This document shows positions 26,101 to 35,592 of a DNA stretch of 64,000 nt, one piece after another. Below the pieces are notes generated by a model. It had not been told where the DNA came from. It ran no database searches and saw only the letters and a program-made list of their open reading frames with translations. Positions within the stretch are counted from its first letter, which is position 1, and every line of letters begins with the position of its first letter. The stretch comes from Betaproteobacteria bacterium (lineage in GTDB: Bacteria > Bdellovibrionota_B > Oligoflexia > Silvanigrellales > Silvanigrellaceae): contig VGHE01000003.1 in assembly GCA_016868315.1 (NCBI GenBank), forward strand, positions 62,001 to 126,000. Reading direction: 5' to 3'. A program made the translations under genes and the position numbers.

Positions 26101-27000
26101 ATGAGCTGGCTGAACTACCATCATCTTCTCTATTTTCGCACAATTGCCAATGAAGGCGGGATCGCGCGTGCTTCCGAGAAACTCAACGTCGGCCAGCCAG
26201 CGCTCAGTGCGCAGCTCAAGACGTTCGAATCAACTTTGGGGCACGAGCTCTTCGAACGCACGGGGCGAAAATTGGTTCTCACCGAGGCTGGGCGAGTCGT
26301 TTTGGCTTACGCAAACCAGATTTCGGATTTGGGCAATGAACTTTTGCAGGTCTTGGCCGACGGTTCACTCTCCAGGCGGGTGATGGTTAACGTTGGGCTT
26401 CAGGATTGTCTTCCGAAGAAAATTGTTGTTGCTATTGTTCACCGCATGAGCGAGCTTTTTCCATGCAAAATTAGGATTTCAGAGGGGCATGCCTCCTCCC
26501 TGCTGACCGAGCTCGCTCATCACAATTTGGACTTGGTGATTGCCAACCAAATGCCATTTGCTGAAGACCTTAAAGGCCTACGTTCGCGACGCATTGCTTC
26601 GTTGCCCATTGCATTTTTCGGTGCGCCCAAATTTTCTTCGCTCAAAAAGAATTTTCCTCACTCGCTCTCGGGGCAACCCATAGTCATGCCCACAAGCCAC
26701 AGCCGCACGCGCCATGAGGTTGAGCGCTGGCTGAGCGAACAGCGCGTCACGCCTCAAATCGTGGTCGAAGCACAAGACACCGCAGTGCAGAAATCATTGG
26801 CTGCTTCGGGTGTAGGTTTGATTGCTGTGCCTCTGGTGGCTGTGAACGATCTGTTGGCAGACAATCAGTTGATCGCTCTCGGAACCTTGCACGGTGTCAT
26901 GGAGGAAGTGTGGTTGTGCACAGCCGAGCGAAAGATTCCTAACCCAGTGATTGAAGTTCTTGAGACGGTCAAAGACCTTCTCGGTGACTCCGAAGTTTAA
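26101..27000 (+). CDS. LysR-family regulator, NhaR-like
   Basis: 299 residues. N-terminal winged HTH LNYHHLLYFRTIANEGGIARAS..LNVGQPALSAQLKTFE is very close to NhaR, which activates the Na+/H+ antiporter gene nhaA in response to Na+. The effector domain follows (VGLQDCLPKKIV, ASSLLTEL..DLVIANQ, LPIAFFGAPKF). No nhaA is in the window; the divergently transcribed neighbour is terC, so the local target may be that transporter. The intergenic stretch is AT-rich with TTATATAAC-type -10 candidates in both directions. Confidence 0.85.
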   Translation: MSWLNYHHLLYFRTIANEGGIARASEKLNVGQPALSAQLKTFESTLGHELFERTGRKLVLTEAGRVVLAYANQISDLGNELLQVLADGSLSRRVMVNVGLQDCLPKKIVVAIVHRMSELFPCKIRISEGHASSLLTELAHHNLDLVIANQMPFAEDLKGLRSRRIASLPIAFFGAPKFSSLKKNFPHSLSGQPIVMPTSHSRTRHEVERWLSEQRVTPQIVVEAQDTAVQKSLAASGVGLIAVPLVAVNDLLADNQLIALGTLHGVMEEVWLCTAERKIPNPVIEVLETVKDLLGDSEV

Positions 27001-27024
27001 GTTCTTTCTGCAATGAGGCGCATA

Positions 27025-28032
27025 ATGTTGCCCGTCGTTTTTCTTTCAAGTGATTTTCCAGGTATTCCTGTGGGTGTTGTTGAAATAAGAGGGAATTCAT
27101 TCAGAACGGTTCTTTTACCATCAGGAAATTCGATTCTTGAACGTCTGAGTGTGATGCCTGAGGAACAATTGAGCGCTGCTCGGGCAGTTGTTTCTGTGCT
27201 GACGGATAAGCTTGACCACAGCACGTTGTCTGCAATGAAGCTTAAGATGCCGCATTTAGATTTGGTCGCCAATTACGCTGTTGGTTTCAACAATATTGAT
27301 GTCTCTGCAGCACGGACTTTGGATATCGCAGTCACCAATACCCCCCATGTCCTTGGCGATGCGACCGCTGACTTGACCCTGCTTTTAATGCTCATGGTTG
27401 CTCGAGACGTTTTCCCACGAGCAGTCGAAATGCACACACAGAGTTGTTTTCCTGGTTGGTCGCCGCGCTACGGACTGGGGGTGGATTTAGCCGGTCGCAC
27501 GCTCGGAATTGTTGGCTTCGGAGATATTGGCCGACGGGTGGCTTTGCGAGCTAGGGCTCTGGGCATGCATGTTATTGCGCTGACGTCGTTCTCTGAGCTG
27601 GCAGCCCAAGCAGCGCCAACAGAGATGCCGATCGAGAGATATCCAGAAGCAGAGTTTCTTGCACGAACCGATGTTCTCTCGTTGCACTGTCCACTTACAC
27701 CGGCAACGCGTGGTTGGTTGAATGCAGATCGTCTCGGTGCCCTAAAACAGGGCTCAATGGTTATCAACACAGCACGCGGTGAAGTTGTTGATGAAGCGGC
27801 CTTGGCGGCTGCGCTGCGATCGAGGCATTTGTTTGGTGCGGGTTTGGATGTCTTTTGTGGTGAGCCAAAGCTTTCCGAGGCATTGCGAGGAGTCCCACGG
27901 TTGCTTGTGCTTCCGCATTTGGGTTCAGCCACAGTTGAGACGCGCACGGCCATGGGTGCGCGCGTTCTTGAGAATCTATTTGCGCTTTTTTGCGGTCAAA
28001 CGCCTCTTCCATCTCAAATTCTAGTTTCGTGA
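27025..28032 (+). CDS. D-2-hydroxyacid dehydrogenase (glyoxylate/glycerate type)
   Basis: 335 residues from ATG 27025 (GAGG six bases upstream; an ATG four codons earlier has no site). NAD-binding Rossmann motif GIVGFGDIGRRVA, substrate-side LDLVANYAVGFNNIDV, and catalytic residues recognisable as Arg in NTARGEVVDE, Glu in FCGEP and His in VLPHLGSAT. Family reduces 2-oxoacids such as glyoxylate or hydroxypyruvate. The substrate cannot be fixed from the sequence. Lies between an NhaR-like regulator and murJ. Confidence 0.87.
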   Translation: MLPVVFLSSDFPGIPVGVVEIRGNSFRTVLLPSGNSILERLSVMPEEQLSAARAVVSVLTDKLDHSTLSAMKLKMPHLDLVANYAVGFNNIDVSAARTLDIAVTNTPHVLGDATADLTLLLMLMVARDVFPRAVEMHTQSCFPGWSPRYGLGVDLAGRTLGIVGFGDIGRRVALRARALGMHVIALTSFSELAAQAAPTEMPIERYPEAEFLARTDVLSLHCPLTPATRGWLNADRLGALKQGSMVINTARGEVVDEAALAAALRSRHLFGAGLDVFCGEPKLSEALRGVPRLLVLPHLGSATVETRTAMGARVLENLFALFCGQTPLPSQILVS

Positions 28033-28092
28033 TTTTGTACCAATCATGTAAGCTCGGATGAGTGTATTTTTCCGACCTACGAGATTGTTCCG

Positions 28093-29763
28093 ATGAGTGA
28101 CATTGAGAAGCCCAATTCAAGCGAGAGAACGAATCTGGCAAAACGCTCGGCCTATGCCTCATTGGGAGTTTTGTTATCACGTTTTTCGGGGGTTTTTCGT
28201 TCGCAGGTTGTGAATGCGGTGTTTGGTGCGAGCACGCGCCTCGATGCCTTCAATGTTGCACTTCGTTTTCCCTCTGTGCTGCGCGATCTTTTTGCCGAAG
28301 GAGCTCTTTCTTCGGCCTTCACCAAAGAACTTGTTGAGGCACAAGGCCGCGGACACAACACCGTACGTTCCCTTGTAGCCGTTGTCAGTGGCTTTTTTCT
28401 TTGTGTGACGTTGCTCATTTCACTTCTGGGTGCTGTTTTCGCGCAACCCATCGTAGCCGCCGTGACTTCGGAATCGTTCCACGCCCGGGGCGGTTTCGTG
28501 CTTGCGGTCGATTGTTTTCGCATTCTCGTTTTTTATCTTCCAATCGCGATGCTTTCTGCTTTGGCCATGAGTCTGCTGGGCAATCGCGGTCAAACCTTCA
28601 GAGCGACTATCGCGTCAGCTTTTTTTAATGTGGGTACCATTGCGGGAGCGCTTTCGGGAGGAACGCTTGCACAGGTCTTTGCGTTGGATCCCGTTCTGGG
28701 GTTGGCCTATGGGACTTTGGCTGGCGGCCTTTTGCAATTTTTTTATCAGCTCACACCGCTCGTGCGCGACGGTCTTTTTCCTTGGCCTTGTTTCTCGCCA
28801 AAAGAGTGGTGGGCTCGGCCTGAATTGCGCTCCATGCTGCTCATGATGGCTCCGCGCGCAGTAAGCCAGGGAGCACTGTCGCTGGCTCTTTTCGTCAACA
28901 CTCATTTTGCAACCGCGGCGGGCGAGGGTGCAATCACCTATATCACCAATGCCCAGGTGATTATTCTTGTGCCTGTTGGCCTTTTTGGGGTGGCTGCGAG
29001 TTTCGCTAGTTTGCCGATGTTGGCTCAGGCAGTGCAGGAACGCGATTCGAAGCGTCTGGGTGTGCTTCTCTCAGATAGCTTGGCCGGTGCTGTTTGGCTC
29101 TCGTGGTTGTCATTGTTGGCGTTTGCAACCTTGGCTGTGCCCTTCTGTGTGGGACTTCTTGAACATGGAAAGGTCACAGCACTGGATTCGGTTCAAAACG
29201 CTGTTGCCGTGTGTGCTTATGCCATTGGCATGGTCTTTAACTCCGGCAGTAAGGTTCTGATGCAAGGGTTTTTCGCACTGAACGATGTGCGCCGCTCCGT
29301 GATCAACGCGTTCATCTACTTGAGCCTCAATGCCACTCTCAGTGCATTGCTTGCGCCGCGTTTAGGAATCATCGGCTTGGGCTTGTCTAACAGTATTTCT
29401 GCTGCAATCGATTTTGTGTTCAATTGGTATTTCCTAAATCGCGTTGCCTCGCATCGTGACCTTGCTCTTGATGCGTTGCACGGCAGCGCTGGCCGCCGTC
29501 TCCGCACACAGCTCTTGTGTCTTGGCACCAGCGCTTTTGTTATTGGCATTGTTGGTGTGTTTCTGGCAAAGAATGCCTGGCTTCCAGAGGCTCAGCTTTG
29601 GGGAATTTTGGGCACTGGCCGTTTCACGCACGCACTTCTTTGGCTGGTTGTGCTGGGTGGAATTTGGGGAACAGTGGCCGCTGTACTGTTGTGGTTTTGG
29701 GGACCAGAAAACCTGCGCCGCTTTTTGAAGCGAGGTTTGTCTCGCTTCTTCCCCGGCAATTAG
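28093..29763 (+). CDS. murJ: Lipid II flippase MurJ
   Basis: 556 residues, polytopic (about 14 helices) MOP-superfamily protein that moves lipid II across the inner membrane for peptidoglycan synthesis. The N-terminal region shows the family pattern: SRFSGVFRSQVVNAVFG.. LDAFNVALRFPSVLRDLFAEGALSSAF. Its TAG stop interlocks with the TAA of the convergent HEAT-repeat gene (29760-29763). Essential in most bacteria; no other wall genes adjoin it, although ddl lies 6 kb away. Confidence 0.95.
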   Translation: MSDIEKPNSSERTNLAKRSAYASLGVLLSRFSGVFRSQVVNAVFGASTRLDAFNVALRFPSVLRDLFAEGALSSAFTKELVEAQGRGHNTVRSLVAVVSGFFLCVTLLISLLGAVFAQPIVAAVTSESFHARGGFVLAVDCFRILVFYLPIAMLSALAMSLLGNRGQTFRATIASAFFNVGTIAGALSGGTLAQVFALDPVLGLAYGTLAGGLLQFFYQLTPLVRDGLFPWPCFSPKEWWARPELRSMLLMMAPRAVSQGALSLALFVNTHFATAAGEGAITYITNAQVIILVPVGLFGVAASFASLPMLAQAVQERDSKRLGVLLSDSLAGAVWLSWLSLLAFATLAVPFCVGLLEHGKVTALDSVQNAVAVCAYAIGMVFNSGSKVLMQGFFALNDVRRSVINAFIYLSLNATLSALLAPRLGIIGLGLSNSISAAIDFVFNWYFLNRVASHRDLALDALHGSAGRRLRTQLLCLGTSAFVIGIVGVFLAKNAWLPEAQLWGILGTGRFTHALLWLVVLGGIWGTVAAVLLWFWGPENLRRFLKRGLSRFFPGN

Positions 29764-32513
29764 TGTGATTCAAATGCCTTCTTCATCTGTGCAAAAACGT
29801 TGAAAACCTCTTTACGGATTTCGCTGAGCGGTGCGAGGGCAAGCATGGTTTGTCTGTGTGCAGCCGGATTGCGCAAATCTTGCAGAAGAACGAGTTTGTG
29901 CGCCAGTTGATTGTAAAGCAAAGGGTCTTTTTTCATTTGGGAGGCTCCCCAAAGTTTTTCATGACCAGAGAAAAGCATGAGAATCACAGCCCAAGCTTTA
30001 AGACCATCAATGACTTGTGTTCTTTCGCGTAGAATGCGTCCGCTCAAAATACTGCGGCAAATCATCATCATCTTGGTTGAAGGAAATGTATTGAGATCGA
30101 AAACATGTTGGGCACCGAAGTAGTGAATCACGAGATTGATGTTCGGAGATTCCTGATCCAGTTCAGCTTTGTGCAAGATGTTTTGGAACAGGTGCAACTG
30201 CTGTTCCATCTTCGGAAAAAGCAGTTTTTGGCCGAAATCCCTCTCGAGCGCGAGGTCGATGGCCTTGCAGTACTGAACAACCGAGGCAGATTTGTCGACG
30301 CTGCCTTCAAAGAGTTCGGGCTGCAGAAGAGGCAGCTCTGCGCTACGCAGCGAGGCTTTGATGGGGTCTGTAAGTTTATTGTAGTCCGCGATTTTTTCTT
30401 CCAGGCGCTTATCGAGGCCGCGGATAACATCGCTGTTCGGGAGCGCAGCGGTTGTGTCTTGGGAGCCAGAGCGCAAGCGTTGTGCCAGTTCAAAAATGTC
30501 GTCTTTCAGGCTCGCATTTCCAGTATGCTCGGTCGCTGCTTCAAGCAAAGCTGCGACTTGCGCATCGCCTTGCAATGGTGCTTTAAGGCTGCGCAGCACT
30601 TTGTCTGTGATTGAACTGTCGGAGAGGTGTTGCACAAAGTAGGCGACAACCGCATGTCTTGCAGTTGAGTGTTCGATGGCAAGGAGTGTATCGAGCGCGC
30701 GACCCGCAAGGACGCGGTGAGTAGACATGAGGCAGCGTACAAGACTATCAACACTCTTCTCATTCCTGTAGCTCCGTGCAGCTACAATTGCAGCGACTAC
30801 AACTTGCTTATTTTCTGCATCCGGGGAGCACAGAGTGGTGACCTTATCCAGAAAAGCAAGACGTGGATGAGCCGTGAGGCAGGCAAGAGCCGCAAGTTGG
30901 TCGTCGCTGCGCGCAGAGGCCAGAGCTGTTTGAATGATTTCATCTGCGGGGAGATCTTTTTCAGTGTTTTTTAGCCGTGCGCAGGCTCTCAGAAAGGGAG
31001 CAAGAGTATCAGCGTTCTTTGCGTTAGATTTCTGTAATGCGCGCAGGAGTCCCGTATTCTGATGCTCATTCTCGCGTTCAAGCATCAGCAACGCACTCGC
31101 ACACAGGGCGGGCGATTGCAGAACCCTATTTAAGAGTTCCTCGCTCCACTTCAAATCAATGAGTCCGAGTTCACCCTGTGCCCTAATCCAGCGCCCAAGA
31201 ACAAGTGCGCTACTCTCTTTGTGGATGAGTTCAGAAAGTTGCTGCAGTGTCTTCTTGGGCCAACTGCGCTCTACTTTGAGTGCCAATGAGCAGCTCACAA
31301 ATGCGTTGATGAGTTCGACTTTGTTGCGTTCGTGCCAGGCTGAAAGGAAATCTGGAGCGTTGAGAAGCTCACTGAGCAGGGCTGTGGGGTCTTTCTCAAC
31401 ACAAATAATCGCACGCAGCCAAGCAGAAAAGAGTTCGGAAGCCTGTGCGTTGCCCAAAACATTCTTAAGTTGTGTTTCAAAGATTTGATGACACAGCTCA
31501 CGCGCAAAGGGCGCACGGTGCATCGCCAAGCTTCCCATAAGAAGAATTGTTTGTTCTGCATTGAGTCGGTCAAAGTGCACAAATTGCCGATAGTGTTGCT
31601 CGGTGTCGATGAGCGAAGCAAGAGCGAGGCACAAGCGGCTGAAGTGCTTGTCCTCGGTTGCAAACATGGAGAGAGCCTCTCCGATATCGTTGACCGGGAA
31701 GGAGTTGAGCTCAAGAGGCAAGGATCTCTGGATATTCTCTGAGAAAAATATTTTCCCGAGATAATCCTCCAGAGTCCATTGTTGGCGAAAGGTCACCTGA
31801 GTCGAGCATTGTTGAAAATACTGATGATGCAGCATTTCACCTTCAAATGCGCGTTCGAATTCGTTCAGGTCTGCAGGGTTTCGAGAGAGTTTTGCAATGC
31901 CAGAAAGGAGGGTCAGCGCGGTGGCATCGGGCTGATGCCCGTTGGTTTGTGCGCGCTGGCGCAGCATTGAAATCAGATCATTGAGAACGAGTGTGTCCTT
32001 CATTTCGGAAAGAGCAACAACACAGTTGCGCAAGAGTTGTGGATGTTCTGCGGCCTCCTTGGTCTTGAGCAGGGCACGCAGTGCTTCGGCAGCGCGCAGG
32101 TCGGGAACCTTAGCGAGGGCACTGACGATATAGGCCTTCAAGTAGATGGGTGCATCCGTTAAACGGTTGAGAAGGAACGTAGCAGCAACAGGGTCACTTG
32201 TTTCGCCGAGTGCAAGAAGAGCCTCCTGCACAAGCCCGAGGTCTTCTTCTTGTGCGCAGCGAAAAAGAAAGTCGATGGCGCGCTCGCTCGCATTCTTTCC
32301 CAAAGCACGAATCAGGCTGATACGCGTGTCTCGCCAGTGGCAGTTGCGGTAAGCATCGATGAGTGCACGTGCCGAATCGTTGCTGCTGTTGTGTGCGAGC
32401 TGGTCGAGAGCCAAACGCGACTCCTGCTCGGAGCTGGAATGGATTTGAGCAGATAGCTGCAGGAGATGTTCGGGGGCGAGGTGTCGAGTTGGGGTGCCGG
32501 ACTGATGAGCCAT
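29760..32513 (-). CDS. Large HEAT-repeat protein with C-terminal HEPN-like RNxxxH motif
   Basis: 917 residues, no signal peptide, almost entirely helical. The first 250 residues are clear HEAT repeats (RISLIRALGK.., LVQEALLALGE.., KAYIVSALAKV..); further repeats occupy the middle (LACLTAHPRLAF, VVVAAIVAARS, VLRSLKAPLQGDAQVAALLEAA). The last 200 residues are different: a coiled stretch, a helix with YCKAIDLALERDFG, and near the end LVLLQDLRNPAAHRQ with R881-N882-H886, the RNxxxH signature of HEPN ribonuclease or scaffold domains. Function unknown; a HEAT-scaffolded HEPN effector is inferred. Transcribed as recA is, 102 bases downstream of it, after a terminator. Confidence 0.78.
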   Translation of the reverse strand: MAHQSGTPTRHLAPEHLLQLSAQIHSSSEQESRLALDQLAHNSSNDSARALIDAYRNCHWRDTRISLIRALGKNASERAIDFLFRCAQEEDLGLVQEALLALGETSDPVAATFLLNRLTDAPIYLKAYIVSALAKVPDLRAAEALRALLKTKEAAEHPQLLRNCVVALSEMKDTLVLNDLISMLRQRAQTNGHQPDATALTLLSGIAKLSRNPADLNEFERAFEGEMLHHQYFQQCSTQVTFRQQWTLEDYLGKIFFSENIQRSLPLELNSFPVNDIGEALSMFATEDKHFSRLCLALASLIDTEQHYRQFVHFDRLNAEQTILLMGSLAMHRAPFARELCHQIFETQLKNVLGNAQASELFSAWLRAIICVEKDPTALLSELLNAPDFLSAWHERNKVELINAFVSCSLALKVERSWPKKTLQQLSELIHKESSALVLGRWIRAQGELGLIDLKWSEELLNRVLQSPALCASALLMLERENEHQNTGLLRALQKSNAKNADTLAPFLRACARLKNTEKDLPADEIIQTALASARSDDQLAALACLTAHPRLAFLDKVTTLCSPDAENKQVVVAAIVAARSYRNEKSVDSLVRCLMSTHRVLAGRALDTLLAIEHSTARHAVVAYFVQHLSDSSITDKVLRSLKAPLQGDAQVAALLEAATEHTGNASLKDDIFELAQRLRSGSQDTTAALPNSDVIRGLDKRLEEKIADYNKLTDPIKASLRSAELPLLQPELFEGSVDKSASVVQYCKAIDLALERDFGQKLLFPKMEQQLHLFQNILHKAELDQESPNINLVIHYFGAQHVFDLNTFPSTKMMMICRSILSGRILRERTQVIDGLKAWAVILMLFSGHEKLWGASQMKKDPLLYNQLAHKLVLLQDLRNPAAHRQTMLALAPLSEIRKEVFNVFAQMKKAFESH

Positions 32514-32542
32514 GGTGCGTGAACTCCGCGCGAAGAGGCAAC

Positions 32543-32588
32543 CCCAAAAATATAAAGCAAGAGGCGCAGGTCTTCACCCGCGCCTCTT
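32543..32588 (-). terminator. Terminator of recA
   Basis: Perfect nine-base stem AAGAGGCGC (32559-32567) / GCGCCTCTT (32580-32588) with a twelve-base loop, followed on the minus strand by a T-rich stretch (TTGCTTTATATTTTT). Confidence 0.8.
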
Positions 32589-32615
32589 ATGGCAGTGTCA
32601 ATGTACAGTGAGGTG

Positions 32616-33785
32616 TCAGTCAGCCGTGGCCGTAGCACCTGTGCGCTTCCCTGAACCGGCTGCTGCTGCGGCCGGCTTAGCAGAAGTTGCTGCCTGTGCA
32701 GGAAGAGCTTTGGTTGCTGCAGGAAGTGCTTCCGCACCTTTCTTCTCGCTTGCCTTTTCGGGAGTGTGGGGAGTCTTGCCGAGAAGCTTCTTGCGCACCT
32801 CAGTTTCAATTTTCGCCATGGTTTCGGGGTGCTCACGCAGATAGTTCTTGGCGTTCTCGCGTCCTTGACCCAGGCGTTCTTGTCCGTAGGTGAACCATGT
32901 TCCCGATTTCTGCACAATTTCATGCTCTGCAGAGAGATCAAGTACGTCGCCTTCGCGGCTGATACCTGTACCGAACATGACGTCGAACTCAGCTTCGCGG
33001 AAGGGAGCTGCGACCTTGTTCTTCACGATTTTCACGCGGGTGCGGTTGCCAACAACTTCGTCGCCATTTTTGATGGCTGAAGCACGGCGCACTTCCATAC
33101 GCAGCGAAGAGTAGAACTTGAGCGCCTGACCACCAGTGGTGGTTTCTGGGTTACCGAACATCACACCAATCTTCATACGGATCTGGTTAATGAAGATGAC
33201 TGTGGTGTTGCTTTTCGAGATGGAGCCTGTGAGCTTGCGCAGCGCCTGGCTCATGAGACGTGCGTGCAGACCCATGTGGCTGTCGCCCATTTCGCCTTCG
33301 ATTTCTGCTTTGGGAACCAGAGCTGCCACGGAGTCGACCACAATGAGGTCAACGGCACCGCTGCGCACCAGCATATCGACGATTTCCAGAGCCTGTTCGC
33401 CGTAGTCGGGCTGCGAGACAAGGAGATCCGCTGTATTGACACCGATGCGGCGTGCATAGCTCACGTCGAGCGCGTGCTCGGCATCGATAAAGGCAGCAAC
33501 GCCTCCTGCCTTTTGGCATTCTGCGATTGAGTGAAGGGTCAGGGTGGTTTTACCGCTAGATTCAGTTCCGTAAATTTCAACAATGCGTCCGCGTGGCAAG
33601 CCGCCTGCACCAAGAGCCACATCGAGGCTGAGTGAACCGGTGGGCGTGGTGACGATTTCACCGCCTTCCACGGAGTCACCGTTCATGCGCATGATGCTGC
33701 CTTTTCCGAATTGCTTCTCAATGGCTGAGAAAGCAGCTTCTATGGCTTTGAACTTATTGGCCTGGGTGCTGGAGAGATCACTCAT
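32616..33785 (-). CDS. recA: Recombinase RecA
   Basis: 389 residues from ATG 33783-33785, preceded by AAGGAA. DNA-dependent ATPase for strand exchange and LexA autocleavage. Walker [10 protein letters not shown] at 73-81, [20 protein letters not shown], and the L2 loop [22 protein letters not shown] are canonical. The C-terminal tail (last 50 residues) is unusual: a Lys/Ala/Pro/Thr-rich, net-positive low-complexity extension in place of the usual short acidic tail that restrains DNA binding. A promoter and a perfect palindrome lie just upstream, indicating SOS-type control. Confidence 0.97.
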   Translation of the reverse strand: MSDLSSTQANKFKAIEAAFSAIEKQFGKGSIMRMNGDSVEGGEIVTTPTGSLSLDVALGAGGLPRGRIVEIYGTESSGKTTLTLHSIAECQKAGGVAAFIDAEHALDVSYARRIGVNTADLLVSQPDYGEQALEIVDMLVRSGAVDLIVVDSVAALVPKAEIEGEMGDSHMGLHARLMSQALRKLTGSISKSNTTVIFINQIRMKIGVMFGNPETTTGGQALKFYSSLRMEVRRASAIKNGDEVVGNRTRVKIVKNKVAAPFREAEFDVMFGTGISREGDVLDLSAEHEIVQKSGTWFTYGQERLGQGRENAKNYLREHPETMAKIETEVRKKLLGKTPHTPEKASEKKGAEALPAATKALPAQAATSAKPAAAAAGSGKRTGATATAD

Positions 33786-33858
33786 TGCGTGTTTCCTTAT
33801 GTTGAAAGGCGGTGGGCAGCCTGAAACTGCTTGATACCGCAGCACTGAGGAACGAGGA

Positions 33859-33881
33859 ACCATACATTTGTAGTGTATGGT
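33859..33881 (-). promoter_or_regulatory. Operator-like palindrome at the recA transcription start
   Basis: Perfect 8-base inverted repeat ACCATACA (33859-33866) / TGTATGGT (33874-33881) with a seven-base spacer. It covers the predicted +1 of recA, an ideal repressor position, so it may be this organism's LexA box. It matches none of the LexA consensus forms I know (CTGT-N8-ACAG, GAAC-N4-GTTC, TTAC-N3-GTAA). Confidence 0.6.
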
Positions 33882-33884
33882 GAT

Positions 33885-33913
33885 TTTGTACCTGCCTTGT
33901 GAATTTTCGGCAA
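33885..33913 (-). promoter_or_regulatory. Candidate recA promoter
   Basis: On the minus strand TTGCCG (33908-33913) and TACAAA (33885-33890) are separated by exactly 17 bases, a sigma-70-type arrangement. Transcription would start near 33878, within the palindrome. Confidence 0.5.
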
Positions 33914-34013
33914 GGGGGTCAGAAAAAAACTTTTTCAACACATCTCCGCCGCGCGATTCGCAGAGATCAAGTGGGCATCGAGACTCAGCTGCCGACGCCT
34001 CGTTTTCGATCTC

Positions 34014-35501
34014 TCAGCCACAGATCGCTTTAACGATATTGACCATGGAACGGGCACCGTATGAGGTTGCACCTCGATTACGCAGATAGGCTGAAGGGCG
34101 ACCACTCCAGGCCACGTTCGCGATGTCCAAATGAACCCAGAGAGTATCAGCTGGAACAAACTGCTTGAGGAATGCTGCAGCATACATTGTGGGGGCACCC
34201 GAGCTCCAACGATTGTGCATGTTGGTCAGGTCAGCCACGTCGCTCTTCAGATCCTCCAAGGCCTCGTCGAGAACCTCAAGGTGAACGAATTTTTCACCAG
34301 CCTCACGGCACGCACTTTTGAGCGACGGCAACAGACTTTCATCGTTCGTGCAGAGAATTCCCGCCATGTTGCCGGCAATGTGAGTTGTTCCGCCTGTGAG
34401 CGTCGCAATATCGATAATCGCATCGGGTCTGAACTGCGCCGCAAAACTCAAAGCATCTCCCAGAATCAAACGCCCTTCTGCGTCGGTATTGTATACCTCA
34501 ACCCACTTGCCATTGTGAGCTTGATAAACGTCACCTGGGCGTTGAGCATCGGCGCTGACCATGTTCTCAGCCAGTGGCATGATTCCCACGAAGCGCACAG
34601 CCGGCAACATGGGCACAAGGATTTCCAGAGCTGAAACGGCATTCGCGGCACCGCACATGTCGTACTTCATTTCATTGTGGTGTTGTTTACCCTTGATGGA
34701 ATAACCACCGGTGTCGAAGGTGATTCCTTTGCCCACAATCACAACTGTCTTTTCAGGTTTTTCCGGTCCTGCTTCAAAAATCACAAGACGAGGTCTATTT
34801 TTGCTGCCCTGTCCGACGGCGATGATCCCTCCAAAACCTTGCGCTTCCAATTCGCGTTCGTTGAGCGTTGTGACCTGGCCGACTTGAGAGAGTCTTTCCT
34901 CAATCATGGCGGCAAGACTCTGCGGATAAAGCGCATTAGGCGGAAGATCACCAAGCCAGCGTGCATAATTGAGAGATTGGCCACGGTGAATGCCGTCGTC
35001 GAGATAGCTCTCAATAGAGTTTTGCTCGACCGAGCTGACTGCCGTGGTTGGAAGAACAAGATTCACCACCAAGTCGCAGTTCTGCTCAGGTTCACGCGGC
35101 GTGTAACAGCTCAGCTCGAGTGTCTCAGAGAATGTTCTTAAGAGAACATCTAGGCCAACGATGTTCAGCGTTTCAGGGGCGATATCAATAAAAATCGTAA
35201 GGTCACGTGTGACGAGGGAATCGGCGTCACCAATAATTAACCCAACTCCTTTGCGCAGATTTGCGAGGATTTCATGGGAGGTTGAGGATGAATAAAATTG
35301 AGCATCACAGATAACGCCCTGTTTGGTTTCAAGACGATGCCTTCTTTTGAGTTCCATAACCGATTCTGTTGTTTTAAATCGAATCGAAGATGTTTCAGTA
35401 AAAGACAGAAAATAACAAAAGAGACCTTTTGGCTCTGTAGCCTTCTCCCAATGCAATTTCTTGAGTCGCTCGTAAGCATTTTTCCCATAGAGTTGACGCA
35501 T
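34014..35501 (-). CDS. Leucyl aminopeptidase family protein (M17)
   Basis: 495 residues from ATG 35499-35501 (GGGAG five bases upstream; a TTG seven codons earlier is weaker). Cytosolic M17 aminopeptidase with the two-metal site: Lys/Asp motif VGKGITFDTGGYSIK, then DMCGAANAV and the hallmark NTDAEGRLILGDAL. The N-terminal half (about 1-190) is the less conserved macro-like domain. Cleaves N-terminal residues from peptides as a hexamer; some PepA also bind DNA (XerCD recombination), which cannot be judged here. Divergent from ddl. Confidence 0.92.
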   Translation of the reverse strand: MRQLYGKNAYERLKKLHWEKATEPKGLFCYFLSFTETSSIRFKTTESVMELKRRHRLETKQGVICDAQFYSSSTSHEILANLRKGVGLIIGDADSLVTRDLTIFIDIAPETLNIVGLDVLLRTFSETLELSCYTPREPEQNCDLVVNLVLPTTAVSSVEQNSIESYLDDGIHRGQSLNYARWLGDLPPNALYPQSLAAMIEERLSQVGQVTTLNERELEAQGFGGIIAVGQGSKNRPRLVIFEAGPEKPEKTVVIVGKGITFDTGGYSIKGKQHHNEMKYDMCGAANAVSALEILVPMLPAVRFVGIMPLAENMVSADAQRPGDVYQAHNGKWVEVYNTDAEGRLILGDALSFAAQFRPDAIIDIATLTGGTTHIAGNMAGILCTNDESLLPSLKSACREAGEKFVHLEVLDEALEDLKSDVADLTNMHNRWSSGAPTMYAAAFLKQFVPADTLWVHLDIANVAWSGRPSAYLRNRGATSYGARSMVNIVKAICG

Positions 35502-35581
35502 GAAGTCTCCCAATCGCTCCAAATTGTTTTTCTTGGCAGTTCATCATGATAATCTTTCGGACAAAAGACTCAATCAGGCCA

Positions 35582-35590
35582 GGGGGGGGG
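35582..35590. repeat. Run of nine G at the ddl ribosome-binding site
   Basis: Homopolymeric G9 ends two bases before the ddl ATG, where the Shine-Dalgarno sequence should be. Length change would alter the ribosome site, or the frame if translation starts upstream. Confidence 0.9.
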
Positions 35591-35592
35591 CT

